NCBI RefSeq assembly: GCF_003697345.1
Contig: NZ_RFLY01000003.1
Span: 124,001-188,000 of the forward strand
Reading direction: 5' to 3'
DNA from: Solilutibacter pythonis
Lineage (GTDB): Bacteria > Pseudomonadota > Gammaproteobacteria > Xanthomonadales > Xanthomonadaceae
DNA length: 64,000 bases
Shown one piece after another: positions 21,161 through 31,440 of the stretch. The notes beneath the pieces were generated by a model, which saw nothing but the letters and a program-made list of their open reading frames with translations, was not told where the DNA came from and made no database searches. The translations under genes and the position numbers were made by a program. The first letter of the stretch is position 1. The number at the start of each line of letters is the position of its first letter.

Positions 21161-22033
21161 TCAAGGCGCATCGGCCAGCCCGCTCATGCGCAGATAGGTG
21201 CCGATGATCTCATCGCCCCACATGAAAACGATCCAGCCGGCGATGGCGAGATACGGCCCGAACGGCAACGGCGTGGCCTTGTCGCGCCCCTTGGCCGCCA
21301 GCCAGACCGAACCGATCAGCGCCCCGACCAGCGAGGAGATCAGCACCGTCGGCAGGATGCCCTGCACCCCGCACCAGGTCCCGATGGCCGCCAGCAACTT
21401 GAAGTCGCCATGCCCCATGCCCTCTTTTCCGGTGAGCTGCTTGAACACCCACCACACCAGCCACAGGCTGAGATAACCCACCACCGCCCCGGCGATGGCC
21501 GGCCTGGTCCCGATGAACAAGCCCTCGTGGGCGGCGACGAGGCCCAGCCACAGCAATGGCAGCGTCAGCGAATCCGGCAACAGCGTGGTGCGGAAATCGA
21601 TGCCCGAGGCGGCGATCAGATACCAGGTGAACAGCAGCGCGCCGAAGCCCTGCCAACCGAATCCGAATTGCCAGACCGCGGCCAGCGACAGCAGCATGGT
21701 CAGCAGTTCGACCAGGGGATATTGCGGGGAAATCCCAACGCCGCAATGGCGGCACTTGCCGCCCTGGATCAACCAGCTCAGTAGCGGAATGTTCTCGTAC
21801 CAGCGCAGCCGCGCCTTGCATTGCGGGCAGTGCGAAGGCTCGATGGCGATGCCCGGCGGCGGCGGATCGTAGATTTCCGGCTCGCCGAGGATCTCCCGCG
21901 CGTCACACTTCCACTGCCACTCCATCCGCCTGGGCAGGCGCAGGATCACCACGTTGAGGAAACTACCGACGACAAGCCCGAGCGCCGCCGCCGCCGGATA
22001 TCCCAGCGCCGGATTCTGGTCCAGGAACGCCAT
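21161..22033 (-). CDS. pilD: Type IV prepilin peptidase / N-methyltransferase
   Basis: A 290-residue polytopic membrane protein. It cleaves the leader of prepilins and type II secretion pseudopilins and methylates the new N-terminus. The cytoplasmic zinc-binding cysteines are seen as CPQC and CRHC at about 75-105. The two catalytic aspartates lie in ASGIDFRTTLLPD and GKEGMGHGDFKLL. It belongs to the pilB-pilC-pilD set, 3 bases downstream of pilC, and would process the PilA encoded nearby. Confidence 0.95.
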   Translation of the reverse strand: MAFLDQNPALGYPAAAALGLVVGSFLNVVILRLPRRMEWQWKCDAREILGEPEIYDPPPPGIAIEPSHCPQCKARLRWYENIPLLSWLIQGGKCRHCGVGISPQYPLVELLTMLLSLAAVWQFGFGWQGFGALLFTWYLIAASGIDFRTTLLPDSLTLPLLWLGLVAAHEGLFIGTRPAIAGAVVGYLSLWLVWWVFKQLTGKEGMGHGDFKLLAAIGTWCGVQGILPTVLISSLVGALIGSVWLAAKGRDKATPLPFGPYLAIAGWIVFMWGDEIIGTYLRMSGLADAP

Positions 22034-22036
22034 GCC

Positions 22037-23317
22037 TCAACCGACGACCGAAGCCAGCTTGAAGATCGGCAAGTACATGCCGATGACCATGCTGCCCACC
22101 AATACGCCGATGATGACCATCACGAACGGTTCGATCAGGCTGGACAGCGCGTCCACCGCGTTGTTGACCTCCTGCTCGTAGAACTCGGCCACCTTGAACA
22201 GCATGGCGTCGAGCGCGCCGGCCTCCTCGCCGATGGCGGTCATCTGCACCACCATGTGCGGAAACAGTTGGGCCTGCTTCATCGCCAGATTGACCTGGTG
22301 GCCTACCGACACGTCGTCACGAATCCGGTACACCGCCTTCTCGTACACGCTGTTGCCGGTGGCCCCGGCCACCGTGCCCAGCGCCTCCACCAGCGGCACG
22401 CCGGCCGAGAAAGTCACCGCCAGGGTGCGGGCGAAACGCGCCACCGAGGAGTTGTTCATGATCTGGCCGATCACCGGCACCTTGAGCACCGTCCGATCCA
22501 GGAAATGCTGGAAGGCCGGCGAGCGCTTGTAGGCGAAGAGGAAACCACCGATCGCCACGATCATCACCAGCAGGAACGCCCACCACCACGCCACCATGAT
22601 GCGGCTCAGGCTGACGATCATCTGGGTGAAGGCCGGCAGTTCGGCGCCGAAGCCCTTGAACACGTCCTCGAACTGCGGCACCACGTAGATCAACAGGATG
22701 GCGCTGACGATAAGCGCCACCGCGATCACCATGATCGGGTAAAACAACGCCTTCTTGATCTTGCCCTTCAGTGTTTCCAGGTTTTCCTTGTAGGTGGCGA
22801 TGGTCTCCAGCACGGTTTCCAGCACACCGGCGGATTCGCCCGCGCGCACCAGGTTGCGGTATAGCTCGTCGAACTGCACCGGGTACTTGTTGAGCGCCTC
22901 GTAGATCGACGCGCCGCCGGCGATGTCGGTGCGAAGATCGTTGACCATCTTGCCCATGCGCGGATTCTTCTGCCCGCTGCCGATGATCTCCAGCGCCTGC
23001 ACGATCGGCACGCCCGATTTCATCATTGTCGCCAACTGCCGGCTGAAGACGGCGATCTCCTTGGCGCTGATCTTTCGCCCCGTGGCGCCGAACAACGGCT
23101 TGGGCTTGGGCTTGATCTGGGTCGGGGTGATGCCCTGGCGGCGCAGCTCGGCGCGCACCAGCGCCTCGCTCTTGGCCGACTGCTCGCCCTTCATCACTAT
23201 CCCGCGCTTGTCGGTACCCTTCCAGACGAAGATGGGCGTGGGCGCCTGCTGCGCGCCACGCGCGCCGGAGCGCGCGCCGGCAACGGGGCGGGGGATCGCG
23301 GAACGAGTGACCGACAT
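22037..23317 (-). CDS. pilC: Type IV pilus inner-membrane platform protein
   Basis: A 426-residue GspF/PilC family protein. The N-terminal region (VWKGTDKRGIVMKGE) is typical. Two copies of the F domain follow, each ending in hydrophobic helices (IMVIAVALIVSAILLIYVVPQF and the C-terminal PFVMVIIGVLVGSMVIGMYLP). It anchors the pilus motor in the inner membrane and couples PilB ATPase to pilin assembly. Its ATG has AAGGAT upstream. It lies 3 bases after pilB. The XpsF homologue of type II secretion is an alternative, but the pilA and pilRS context decides. Confidence 0.94.
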   Translation of the reverse strand: MSVTRSAIPRPVAGARSGARGAQQAPTPIFVWKGTDKRGIVMKGEQSAKSEALVRAELRRQGITPTQIKPKPKPLFGATGRKISAKEIAVFSRQLATMMKSGVPIVQALEIIGSGQKNPRMGKMVNDLRTDIAGGASIYEALNKYPVQFDELYRNLVRAGESAGVLETVLETIATYKENLETLKGKIKKALFYPIMVIAVALIVSAILLIYVVPQFEDVFKGFGAELPAFTQMIVSLSRIMVAWWWAFLLVMIVAIGGFLFAYKRSPAFQHFLDRTVLKVPVIGQIMNNSSVARFARTLAVTFSAGVPLVEALGTVAGATGNSVYEKAVYRIRDDVSVGHQVNLAMKQAQLFPHMVVQMTAIGEEAGALDAMLFKVAEFYEQEVNNAVDALSSLIEPFVMVIIGVLVGSMVIGMYLPIFKLASVVG

Positions 23318-23320
23318 GAC

Positions 23321-25048
23321 TTAATCCTTGGTGACACGGTTGATTTCGGCCAGGCTGGTAAGCCCCTGCCTGACCTTCTGCAAGGCCGACTGACGCAAGT
23401 CATTCACGCCGGAACGCCGCGATGCCTCGGAAATCTGCAACGCATTGCCCCCCTCCAGCACGATGGCCTGGATCTCCTCGGTCATTGGCATGACCTGGTA
23501 GATGCCCGTCCGCCCTTTATACCCTTCCGTGCACTCGTCGCAACCGACCGCTTCGAAAATCTTGAAGCCGGCGGCGACCTCCTCCTGACTGAATCCCTCG
23601 GCCAAGAGTGCGTGCTCGGGCAACTTGGCTTCCTTCTTGCAATTGTTGCACAGACGCCTGGCCAAGCGCTGGGCAATCACCAATGTCACCGAACTGGTGA
23701 TGTTGTAGGGCGCGATGCCCATGTTCATCAAGCGCGCGATGGTCTGCGGCGCATCGTTGGTATGCAGGGTGGAAAGCACCATGTGGCCGGTCTGCGCCGC
23801 CTTGATGGCGATCTCGGCGGTCTCCAGGTCGCGGATCTCGCCCACCATGATCACGTCCGGGTCCTGGCGCAGGAAGCTGCGCAGCGCGGCGGCAAAGGTC
23901 ATCCCCGTCCTGCTGTTCTGCTGCACCTGGTTGACGCCCGGGAGGCGGATTTCCACCGGGTCCTCCACGGTGGAAATGTTGCGGCCGTCGTCATTGAGGA
24001 TACCGAGCGCGGTGTAGAGCGAGACCGTCTTGCCCGAGCCGGTCGGGCCAGTGACCAGCACCATGCCGTAGGGATTGTGAATGGCATCGAGGAACAGTTG
24101 CTGCTGCGCCTCCTCGTAACCCAGCTTGTCGATGCCCAGCTTGGCCGCGCTGCCGTCCAGGATACGCAGCACGATCTTTTCGCCGAACAGGGTCGGCAGC
24201 GTGCTGACGCGGAAGTCCACCTGACGGGTCTTGCTCAGGTTGAGCTTGATGCGTCCGTCCTGCGGTATCCGCTTCTCGGCGATGTCCAACTGCGCCATCA
24301 CCTTGAGGCGGGCGGCGATGCGCGCGTGCAGTTTGTTGCCCATCCGTGAAACCGTGCGCAACACGCCATCGATGCGCAGGCGCACCCGGTAGCTGTCCTC
24401 GTAGGGCTCGAAGTGGATGTCCGAGGCGCCCAGGCGGATCGCATCCACCAGCACTTTGTTGACGAACTTGACGACGGGCGTGTCGTCGTCGGTCTTACCG
24501 TCGGCATTCGCCTCGGGCGCGTCTTCCTTGCCATCGGCGACGGACAACTGGTCGATATCGTCGTCACCCGAGAGCAGGTCGTCGAAGGACGCGTTGGACG
24601 CCTGCCATATCTCCCGTACCCGCCGCAGCGTATCGCCATCCACCAACACCGGCTCGATATTGAAACCGGACTGGAACTTGATCTCGTCCATGCCGGCCAG
24701 GTTCGTCGGATCGGACGTGCCCAGATAGAGGCGATTGCCGCGTTTGAACAGCGGCAGCACCTGGTGCTTCTGCAACAGCGCTTCGGAGACCAGCTTCAAC
24801 GCCTCGGGCTGGAGCGTCATCGTCCCCGGATCGAACAGCGGCAAGCCGAACTCCACCGCATTGGCCGCGGCCAGCCGGGCCTGCGTGACCAGCTTCTTTT
24901 CCAGCAGGAACTGGGTAATCGGCAAACGCTGCCTACCAGCCTCTTCCTGGGCCTTGCGAGCGGCATCGGCGCCAAGCGCGCCATCCATGACCAGGCGGCG
25001 GGTGATGCCGGTGATGCCGGCGAGGTTGGGTTGGGCTAATGGAGTCAT
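23321..25048 (-). CDS. pilB: Type IV pilus assembly ATPase
   Basis: A 575-residue hexameric ATPase that powers pilus extension. The N-terminal MshEN-type domain is followed by the catalytic core with Walker A GPTGSGKTVSLY, the Asp box, VMVGEIRDLETAEIA (Walker B) and a histidine box, then the tetracysteine zinc site (LCNNCKKEA ... GCDECTEGY). The length matches PilB. It is separated from pilA by an intrinsic terminator, so pilB-pilC-pilD probably has its own promoter in the 90-bp gap or relies on read-through. Its ribosome-binding site is weak. Confidence 0.95.
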   Translation of the reverse strand: MTPLAQPNLAGITGITRRLVMDGALGADAARKAQEEAGRQRLPITQFLLEKKLVTQARLAAANAVEFGLPLFDPGTMTLQPEALKLVSEALLQKHQVLPLFKRGNRLYLGTSDPTNLAGMDEIKFQSGFNIEPVLVDGDTLRRVREIWQASNASFDDLLSGDDDIDQLSVADGKEDAPEANADGKTDDDTPVVKFVNKVLVDAIRLGASDIHFEPYEDSYRVRLRIDGVLRTVSRMGNKLHARIAARLKVMAQLDIAEKRIPQDGRIKLNLSKTRQVDFRVSTLPTLFGEKIVLRILDGSAAKLGIDKLGYEEAQQQLFLDAIHNPYGMVLVTGPTGSGKTVSLYTALGILNDDGRNISTVEDPVEIRLPGVNQVQQNSRTGMTFAAALRSFLRQDPDVIMVGEIRDLETAEIAIKAAQTGHMVLSTLHTNDAPQTIARLMNMGIAPYNITSSVTLVIAQRLARRLCNNCKKEAKLPEHALLAEGFSQEEVAAGFKIFEAVGCDECTEGYKGRTGIYQVMPMTEEIQAIVLEGGNALQISEASRRSGVNDLRQSALQKVRQGLTSLAEINRVTKD

Positions 25049-25089
25049 TACGAACAGAGGCTTTTATTAGTCACTAATCATGAAAACAA

Positions 25090-25113
25090 CGAACCCCGGA
25101 ATTCCGGGGTTCG
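25090..25113 (-). terminator. Intrinsic terminator after pilA
   Basis: A perfect 24-bp palindrome of the form CGAACCCCGGAA / TTCCGGGGTTCG, followed on the minus strand by TTGTTTTC. It lies 26 bases past the pilA stop and would limit read-through into pilB, in keeping with the very high pilin expression usual for pilA. Confidence 0.88.
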
Positions 25114-25138
25114 CATTACAGCTACTAAACTATACTTG

Positions 25139-25564
25139 TTACTTCTGACAAGTAACCGGAGCATACTTCGTTTTATCACCAGCAGCCAAATCGGAACTAC
25201 AACTCCAATTCCCATTAGCATCACGCGCCCAAGTGACTTTCTTACCTGCAACCTTGGGGGTACCCTTAAGCGTGCAGACAATAGTACCAACGCCAGCAGC
25301 AGGTGCAGTTGCACTCATCGTGCAGCGATCACTGGTCTTCAAACCCAGATTCGCTACAGTAGTATATTCAGCTGCTGTAGTAACACCCTCATTGACCTTG
25401 TCTTCATAAGCGGTTTTACCAGCAGCAGCCTCACTCATACCCGCAGTAAACTGCGACTTCGCGACGTAGTTCTGATATTGAGGCAGCGCGATCGCCGCGA
25501 GGATGGCGATGATCGCCACGACGATCATCAGTTCGATCAGGGTGAAGCCTTGTTGTTTTTTCAT
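25139..25564 (-). CDS. pilA: Type IV major pilin (type IVa)
   Basis: A 141-residue prepilin. The short leader MKKQQG is cleaved before [20 protein letters not shown], the conserved N-terminal helix with Glu5 of the mature protein. The C-terminal half has two cysteines (in NGNWSC and VTCQK) that likely close the disulphide-bonded loop of type IVa pilins, and a second pair (DRC, TIVC). GGGGAG precedes the ATG at 25564 by 9 bases. Its body is clearly less GC-rich than neighbouring genes, common for exposed, diversifying pilins. Expression probably depends on sigma-54 and PilR. Confidence 0.96.
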   Translation of the reverse strand: MKKQQGFTLIELMIVVAIIAILAAIALPQYQNYVAKSQFTAGMSEAAAGKTAYEDKVNEGVTTAAEYTTVANLGLKTSDRCTMSATAPAAGVGTIVCTLKGTPKVAGKKVTWARDANGNWSCSSDLAAGDKTKYAPVTCQK

Positions 25565-25667
25565 AAATGAGTACTCCCCTAAAAAGAGTCTTGGTTGAGT
25601 ATGCAACTGTTCCGGCAACGTTCCCGCGCCGTGGCAGCGTGCGCAAAAGCCTGCGCACCTTGGGCAA

Positions 25668-25683
25668 TGCAGGACGCATGCCA
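25668..25683 (-). promoter_or_regulatory. Candidate sigma-54 promoter of pilA
   Basis: On the minus strand TGGCATGCGTCCTGCA fits the minus 24/minus 12 pattern (GG, 10 bases, GC), with two mismatches to TGGCAC-N5-TTGCA. It would start transcription at about 25655, giving a leader of about 90 bases. The adjacent pilR encodes a sigma-54 activator, and pilA is a classical PilR target. Confidence 0.55.
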
Positions 25684-25818
25684 GCCCGGTGGCGGCACTG
25701 GATCACGGCTTGGGTGTGCTCGCACGCCTTTGGGTGCATCAAAAGCTGACACGGAGCGTCACTTTTACGACAATGCAGGCCGAGAGAGCCAATTCATGCC
25801 AACATTGAACCCAAATTT

Positions 25819-27255
25819 CTATTCAATGCCCAGCTTCTTGAGCTTGTAACGCAGGGCGCGGAAGGTGATGCCCAACTGGGCGGCGGTCTTGGTCTTGTTG
25901 TAGCGGTTGACCACCAGCGCCTGCTCGATGGCCGCGCGCTCGATCTGCTCCACCGCGTCGGGCAATGCCAGCCCGCCACTGGAATCGAGCGCGTCGAACG
26001 GGCTGGCAATGCTTGTCTCGACCATCGAGGCGGGCACCGCGCCAAGCATGGGCAGCCGCAGATCGCTGGCCTCGATACGATCCCCTTCGGCCAGGGTCAT
26101 GGCGCGCTCCAGCAGGTTTTCCAGCTCGCGCACGTTGCCGGGAAACACATAGGCGGACAGCGCCGCCAGCGCGGAGGCGCCCAGGTGCAGCGAGGGCAGG
26201 CCGTGTTCGACGGACAGGCGGGCCAGGATGCCCTCCGCCAGGCCGGGCAGGTCTTCGCGGCGGTCGCGCAGGGCCGGCACGCGCAGTTCGATCACGTTGA
26301 TGCGGTAGTAGAGATCGTGGCGGAACTTGCCCTCCTCCACCAACTGCGCCAAGTCCTTGTGGGTGGCGGAAAGGATGCGCACATCCACGTCCAGTTCGGC
26401 GGCGGCGCCCACCGGGCGCACGCGTTTTTCCTGGATTGCGCGCAGCAGCTTGACTTGCATCGGTAATGGCAATTCGGCCACTTCGTCCAGAAACAAGGTG
26501 CCGCCGCTGGCGGCCTGGAACAGGCCTTCCTTGTCGGCGTGGGCGCCGGTGAAGCTGCCTTTCTTATGGCCGAAGAATTCGCTTTCCATGAGTTCGGCGG
26601 GGATCGCCCCGCAATTGACCGGCACGAACGGGCCGCCGGCGCGCGGGCTTTCCGCGTGAATGCTGCGCGCGGCCAGTTCCTTGCCCGTGCCGGACTCGCC
26701 CCAGATGTAGACCGGGGCCTGCGAGCGCGCCACTTTGCCGATGGTCTGGCGCAACTGTTTCATCGCCGCGGAGTCGCCGCGCAGGCGCAGCGTGGGGGCG
26801 GCCTGCCCGGGCGCGGCGGCGGTGGACTCGCTCACCACCGCAACCGGCGCATGGCCGCGTTCGGCCCGCAGCTTGAGCGCATGACGCACCAGGTCGCGCA
26901 GTACATTCAAGTCCACCGGCTTGCTGACGAAATCGAAAGCGCCGGCCTTCAACGCCTCCACCGCGGCCTCGACGTTGCCGAAGGCGGTGATCATCGCCGC
27001 CGGGGTCATCGGGTGGTATTCGCTGATGTGGGCGAGGATCTCCATGCCGCTGCCATCGGGCAGACGCATGTCGGTGAGGCAGAAATCGAACGGCTGGCTG
27101 GCCAGTTGCTGGCGCGCGGCGGCCACGGTGGCCGCGGTTTCCACCCGCAACCCCATGCGGGTCAAAGTCACCACGAGCAGTTCGCGGATGTCGCGTTCGT
27201 CGTCCACCACCAAGGCTGACTGGGCTTGCACGTAAGTGTCTCCATCCTGAGTCAT
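25819..27255 (-). CDS. pilR: Sigma-54-dependent response regulator
   Basis: A 478-residue NtrC-type regulator. The receiver domain (1-125) carries the phosphorylated aspartate in FCLTDMRLPDGSG. The AAA+ domain has Walker A GESGTGKE and the sigma-54 contact loop GSFTGAHADKEG, which keeps the canonical GAFTGA pattern except for Ser at position 2. A Fis-type helix-turn-helix sits at the C-terminus (KTAAQLGITFRALRYKLKKLGIE). It activates pilA when phosphorylated by PilS. It lies 11 bases downstream of pilS. Confidence 0.95.
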   Translation of the reverse strand: MTQDGDTYVQAQSALVVDDERDIRELLVVTLTRMGLRVETAATVAAARQQLASQPFDFCLTDMRLPDGSGMEILAHISEYHPMTPAAMITAFGNVEAAVEALKAGAFDFVSKPVDLNVLRDLVRHALKLRAERGHAPVAVVSESTAAAPGQAAPTLRLRGDSAAMKQLRQTIGKVARSQAPVYIWGESGTGKELAARSIHAESPRAGGPFVPVNCGAIPAELMESEFFGHKKGSFTGAHADKEGLFQAASGGTLFLDEVAELPLPMQVKLLRAIQEKRVRPVGAAAELDVDVRILSATHKDLAQLVEEGKFRHDLYYRINVIELRVPALRDRREDLPGLAEGILARLSVEHGLPSLHLGASALAALSAYVFPGNVRELENLLERAMTLAEGDRIEASDLRLPMLGAVPASMVETSIASPFDALDSSGGLALPDAVEQIERAAIEQALVVNRYNKTKTAAQLGITFRALRYKLKKLGIE

Positions 27256-27266
27256 TCGTTAAAATT

Positions 27267-28853
27267 CTAGCCGGCGCTGGTCGCGGACGGCGAAGCCGCG
27301 AGCAGGCGCAGCCGGAAACAGGCCCCGCTGGGGCGGCGCAGGTATTCGAGATCGCCCCGGCAGGCCATCGCCAGTTCCCGGGCGATGTACAGCCCCAGCC
27401 CGGTGCCGTGGCTGGAGGTGGTGTAGAACGGCCGGAACAAGTTGTCCACGCTGGCCGCCGGGATGCCGGGGCCGCGGTCGATGACGTCCACCACCACGGC
27501 GGTGCCTTCCGTGCCGACCCGCAGCGTCATGTGCGCCGGTTGCTCCGGCATGCGGCCGTAGTAGCGGGCGTTGCTGACCAGCACCATCACGATCTGGTGG
27601 ACGTGGCGCGGGTCCGCCTCGGCCATCAGTGGCGAATCCGGCACGCGCAGCGCCAGCGTGTCGGCATCGAGCGGGAAGCCGGCGCGGTATTCCTCCGCGA
27701 ACTCGCGGATCATCCGCGCCAGATCGAATGCCTGCGGGCTGGCCTTCTCGCGCCGGGCCAGGCCCAACACGCCCTGGATGATGCCATTGGTGCGCTGTAC
27801 CTGCTGGGCGATGATCTCCAGCATCTTGCGATCCATCACATCGAGATTCGCCGACTCCCCCAGCAGTTGCGCGGCGTAATTGATCGCCGAGAGCGGGTTG
27901 CGAATCTCGTGGGCGAGGCTGGCGGAGAAGCGGCCGAGCGTGGCCAGGGTCATGGTCTCGGCCCTGCGCGATGCCTGGGTGGTGTCTTCGAGAAAGATCA
28001 GGGTGTCCTCGACCGCCGGGTGCAGGCGCAGGAACTGCGGTTCGATCGAGGAGCCGGGGCCGCCCAGCGCGAACACGCGGCTGTCGCTGGCGACTTGCCG
28101 GCGCCAGTCACTCAGCCGTTGCGCGAGCGCCGGCGAACTCACTTCCACCCGCGCGCCCTCGGCCGAGGACAGTTTCAGCAGTTCGTTGGCCACTTTGTTG
28201 GCGCGGCGGATCACGCCCTCGCCATCGATCACCAGCACGCCCACCGGCAGGCGTTCGAGGATCTGCTCGTTCATCGCCGAGAGTTCGAGGATCTGGGCGC
28301 TCTGCCGTTCCGCCACCTTCCCGCTGTCATGCAGCAGGCGTCCCAGCCGGCTGCTGCCGAGGGCGATTATCAGGTAGGCCAGCAGGTAAGGCAGCCAGCG
28401 CTCGATGTTCTGGACGCCCCCATCCAACATCGACGGCTGCAACAGGCCCAGGCCCGACAGCACCGCGAGCAGCATGCCCACGCGCATCGAGACCATCAAC
28501 GAAACGGCCGCGACGTTGAGCATCCAGGCCAACGCGACGACATCGGTCAGGCCGGGCGCGGCATGCAGCACGCTGCCGGTGAAAACGAAATCCAGCAACG
28601 TGCCGAAGGCCAAGAGGCGCGGGCCGCCGCCATGCAAATAGGCCAGGGACAAGAGCCCGAAAGCCAGCAGCAGATAACCACCGGCAACCCCCAGCGCCGA
28701 TATGGCATCACCGGGGTCGGCGGCGTCCAGCGACGAGGGCATCGACACGACCGACAGGATCAGCAACGCCAGCAATGCCCGGAACAGGGCATGGGCGCGA
28801 ATCTCCGAACGGAAGCTGCGATCGTGGAAGGCTTTCAGCTTGCGACCAGTCAT
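27267..28853 (-). CDS. pilS: Sensor histidine kinase of the PilSR system
   Basis: A 528-residue membrane kinase. The N-terminus has about six hydrophobic segments (FRALLALLILSVV through YLLAYLIIALGSS), then a PAS-like domain (AMNEQILERLPVGVLVIDGEG). The phosphoacceptor His lies in SLAHEIRNPLSAINYAAQL, and the ATPase domain ends with GPGIPAASVDNLF and GTGLGLYIARELA. In Pseudomonas PilS senses pilin levels in the membrane and controls PilR. Transcribed with pilR, divergent from sucC. Confidence 0.93.
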   Translation of the reverse strand: MTGRKLKAFHDRSFRSEIRAHALFRALLALLILSVVSMPSSLDAADPGDAISALGVAGGYLLLAFGLLSLAYLHGGGPRLLAFGTLLDFVFTGSVLHAAPGLTDVVALAWMLNVAAVSLMVSMRVGMLLAVLSGLGLLQPSMLDGGVQNIERWLPYLLAYLIIALGSSRLGRLLHDSGKVAERQSAQILELSAMNEQILERLPVGVLVIDGEGVIRRANKVANELLKLSSAEGARVEVSSPALAQRLSDWRRQVASDSRVFALGGPGSSIEPQFLRLHPAVEDTLIFLEDTTQASRRAETMTLATLGRFSASLAHEIRNPLSAINYAAQLLGESANLDVMDRKMLEIIAQQVQRTNGIIQGVLGLARREKASPQAFDLARMIREFAEEYRAGFPLDADTLALRVPDSPLMAEADPRHVHQIVMVLVSNARYYGRMPEQPAHMTLRVGTEGTAVVVDVIDRGPGIPAASVDNLFRPFYTTSSHGTGLGLYIARELAMACRGDLEYLRRPSGACFRLRLLAASPSATSAG

Positions 28854-28987
28854 CCGCTGGGTGATAAGTGGCGGTCAGGCGAGTATAAGGGCGGTTTTGC
28901 CCCGGCACGCCGCATCGGCGACAATGCCGGACGCACTCCCGCCCGCTGCCGGGCCGGCGTCGTGTCTTCCCACATCTTGGTGACTCA

Positions 28988-30157
<1,170 letters not shown>

Positions 30158-30180
30158 CCCACCTTCGAAGGAATACTCAA

Positions 30181-31056
30181 ATGGCAGTCTTGATCAACAA
30201 GGACACGAAGGTGATCGTGCAGGGCTTCACCGGCTCGCAGGGCACCTTCCACGCGCAACAGATGCTCGACTACGGCACGAAGGTCGTGGGCGGCGTCACC
30301 CCGGGCAAGGGCGGCGCCGAGCACCTCGGCCTGCCGGTGTTCGACACCGTGAAGCAGGCGGTGGAGAAGACCGGCGCCGACGCCTCGGTCATCTACGTCC
30401 CGCCGCCGTTCGCGGCCGATGCGATTCTCGAAGCCGCCGACGCCGGCATCAAGGTCATCATCTGCATCACCGAGGGCATCCCGGTGCTCGACATGATGCG
30501 CGTCAAGAACGTGCTGAAATCACACCCGGGCACGGTTCTGGTCGGCCCCAACTGCCCCGGCGTGATCACCCCGGGCGAGTGCAAGATCGGCATCATGCCG
30601 GGCCACATCCACATGCCGGGCAAGATCGGCATCGTCTCGCGCTCGGGCACGCTGACCTACGAAGCGGTCAAGCAGACCACCGACGCGGGGCTTGGCCAGT
30701 CCACCTGCATCGGCATCGGCGGCGATCCGATCAACGGCACCAACTTCATCGACGCGCTCAAGCTGTTCCAGGAAGACCCGCAGACCGAGGGCATCATCAT
30801 GGTCGGCGAGATCGGCGGCTCGGCCGAGGAGGAAGCGGCCGAATACATCGCCAAGCACGTCACCAAGCCGGTGGTCGGCTTCATCGCCGGCGCCAGCGCG
30901 CCGAAGGGCAAGCGCATGGGCCACGCCGGCGCGATCGCCTCCGGCGGCTCGGGCACGGCCGAAGGCAAGTTCGCCGCGATGGAGAAGGCAGGCGTCACCA
31001 CGGTGAAGTCGCCGGGCGACCTGGGCGCGGCCATCGCCAAGCGTTTGGCGAAGTAA
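30181..31056 (+). CDS. sucD: Succinyl-CoA synthetase alpha subunit
   Basis: A 291-residue alpha subunit. The CoA-binding Rossmann domain starts [20 protein letters not shown]. The phosphohistidine is in the conserved [17 protein letters not shown] near residue 245. The ATG at 30181 has GAAGGA about 8 bases upstream; the open frame upstream is a shadow of sucC. It ends just before a strong intrinsic terminator, so sucCD forms a closed transcription unit. Confidence 0.97.
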   Translation: MAVLINKDTKVIVQGFTGSQGTFHAQQMLDYGTKVVGGVTPGKGGAEHLGLPVFDTVKQAVEKTGADASVIYVPPPFAADAILEAADAGIKVIICITEGIPVLDMMRVKNVLKSHPGTVLVGPNCPGVITPGECKIGIMPGHIHMPGKIGIVSRSGTLTYEAVKQTTDAGLGQSTCIGIGGDPINGTNFIDALKLFQEDPQTEGIIMVGEIGGSAEEEAAEYIAKHVTKPVVGFIAGASAPKGKRMGHAGAIASGGSGTAEGKFAAMEKAGVTTVKSPGDLGAAIAKRLAK

Positions 31057-31080
31057 GTTTCGCCGGATATGTATCCCAAG

Positions 31081-31104
31081 ACGGGCCGCCTTCGGGCGGC
31101 CCGT
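31081..31104 (+). terminator. Intrinsic terminator after sucD
   Basis: A 10-bp GC-rich stem ACGGGCCGCC / GGCGGCCCGT with a TTCG tetraloop, followed by CCTGTTT. It lies 24 bases past the sucD stop and separates sucCD from the toxin-antitoxin operon. Confidence 0.9.
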
Positions 31105-31134
31105 CCTGTTTGCGGCCGGCATTCGGCAGAAGGC

Positions 31135-31176
31135 TTGACTTACCAGACCCTGGATGCGCATATTCCATGCGCATCC
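31135..31176 (+). promoter_or_regulatory. Promoter and operator of the ccdAB-nadE operon
   Basis: A minus 35 element TTGACT at 31135-31140 is followed, 17-18 bases on, by a weak minus 10 near 31159-31164. That minus 10 lies inside a perfect inverted repeat, GGATGCGCAT-attcc-ATGCGCATCC (31152-31176). Each arm also contains the self-palindrome ATGCGCAT. Such an operator overlapping the promoter is what autoregulation by a CcdA-CcdB complex would need. The repeat ends 15 bases before the ccdA start. Confidence 0.75.
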
Positions 31177-31191
31177 CAAGAGGGCATCGCC

Positions 31192-31440
31192 ATGCGCGTA
31201 CGCGAAACCTATGCCGATTACGGCAAGAAAGCCACCAACGTCAGCATCAACGAAGGCTTGCTGCGCGATGCCAGGGCGTTGGACATCAATCTCTCCGCCA
31301 CTCTGGAGCGTGCGCTCGAAGAACAGGTTCGGGCGAAGAAACGCGAGCGCTGGCTGGAAGAAAACCGCGAGGCGATTCGACACTACAACGCCTTCGTGGC
31401 CGAACATGGCGTACTCAGCCCGATGTTCCGCAAACGCTGA
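31192..31440 (+). CDS. ccdA: CcdA-like antitoxin
   Basis: An 82-residue protein with a predicted ribbon-helix-helix N-terminus (YGKKATNVSINEGLLRDARALDINLS) and a charged C-terminal tail (ERWLEENREAIRHYNAF) matching CcdA, the labile antitoxin that binds DNA and neutralises the gyrase poison CcdB. AGAGGG precedes the ATG at 31192. It ends in TGATG, sharing one base with the ccdB start, so the two are coupled. The adjacent perfect operator supports autoregulation. Confidence 0.9.
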   Translation: MRVRETYADYGKKATNVSINEGLLRDARALDINLSATLERALEEQVRAKKRERWLEENREAIRHYNAFVAEHGVLSPMFRKR

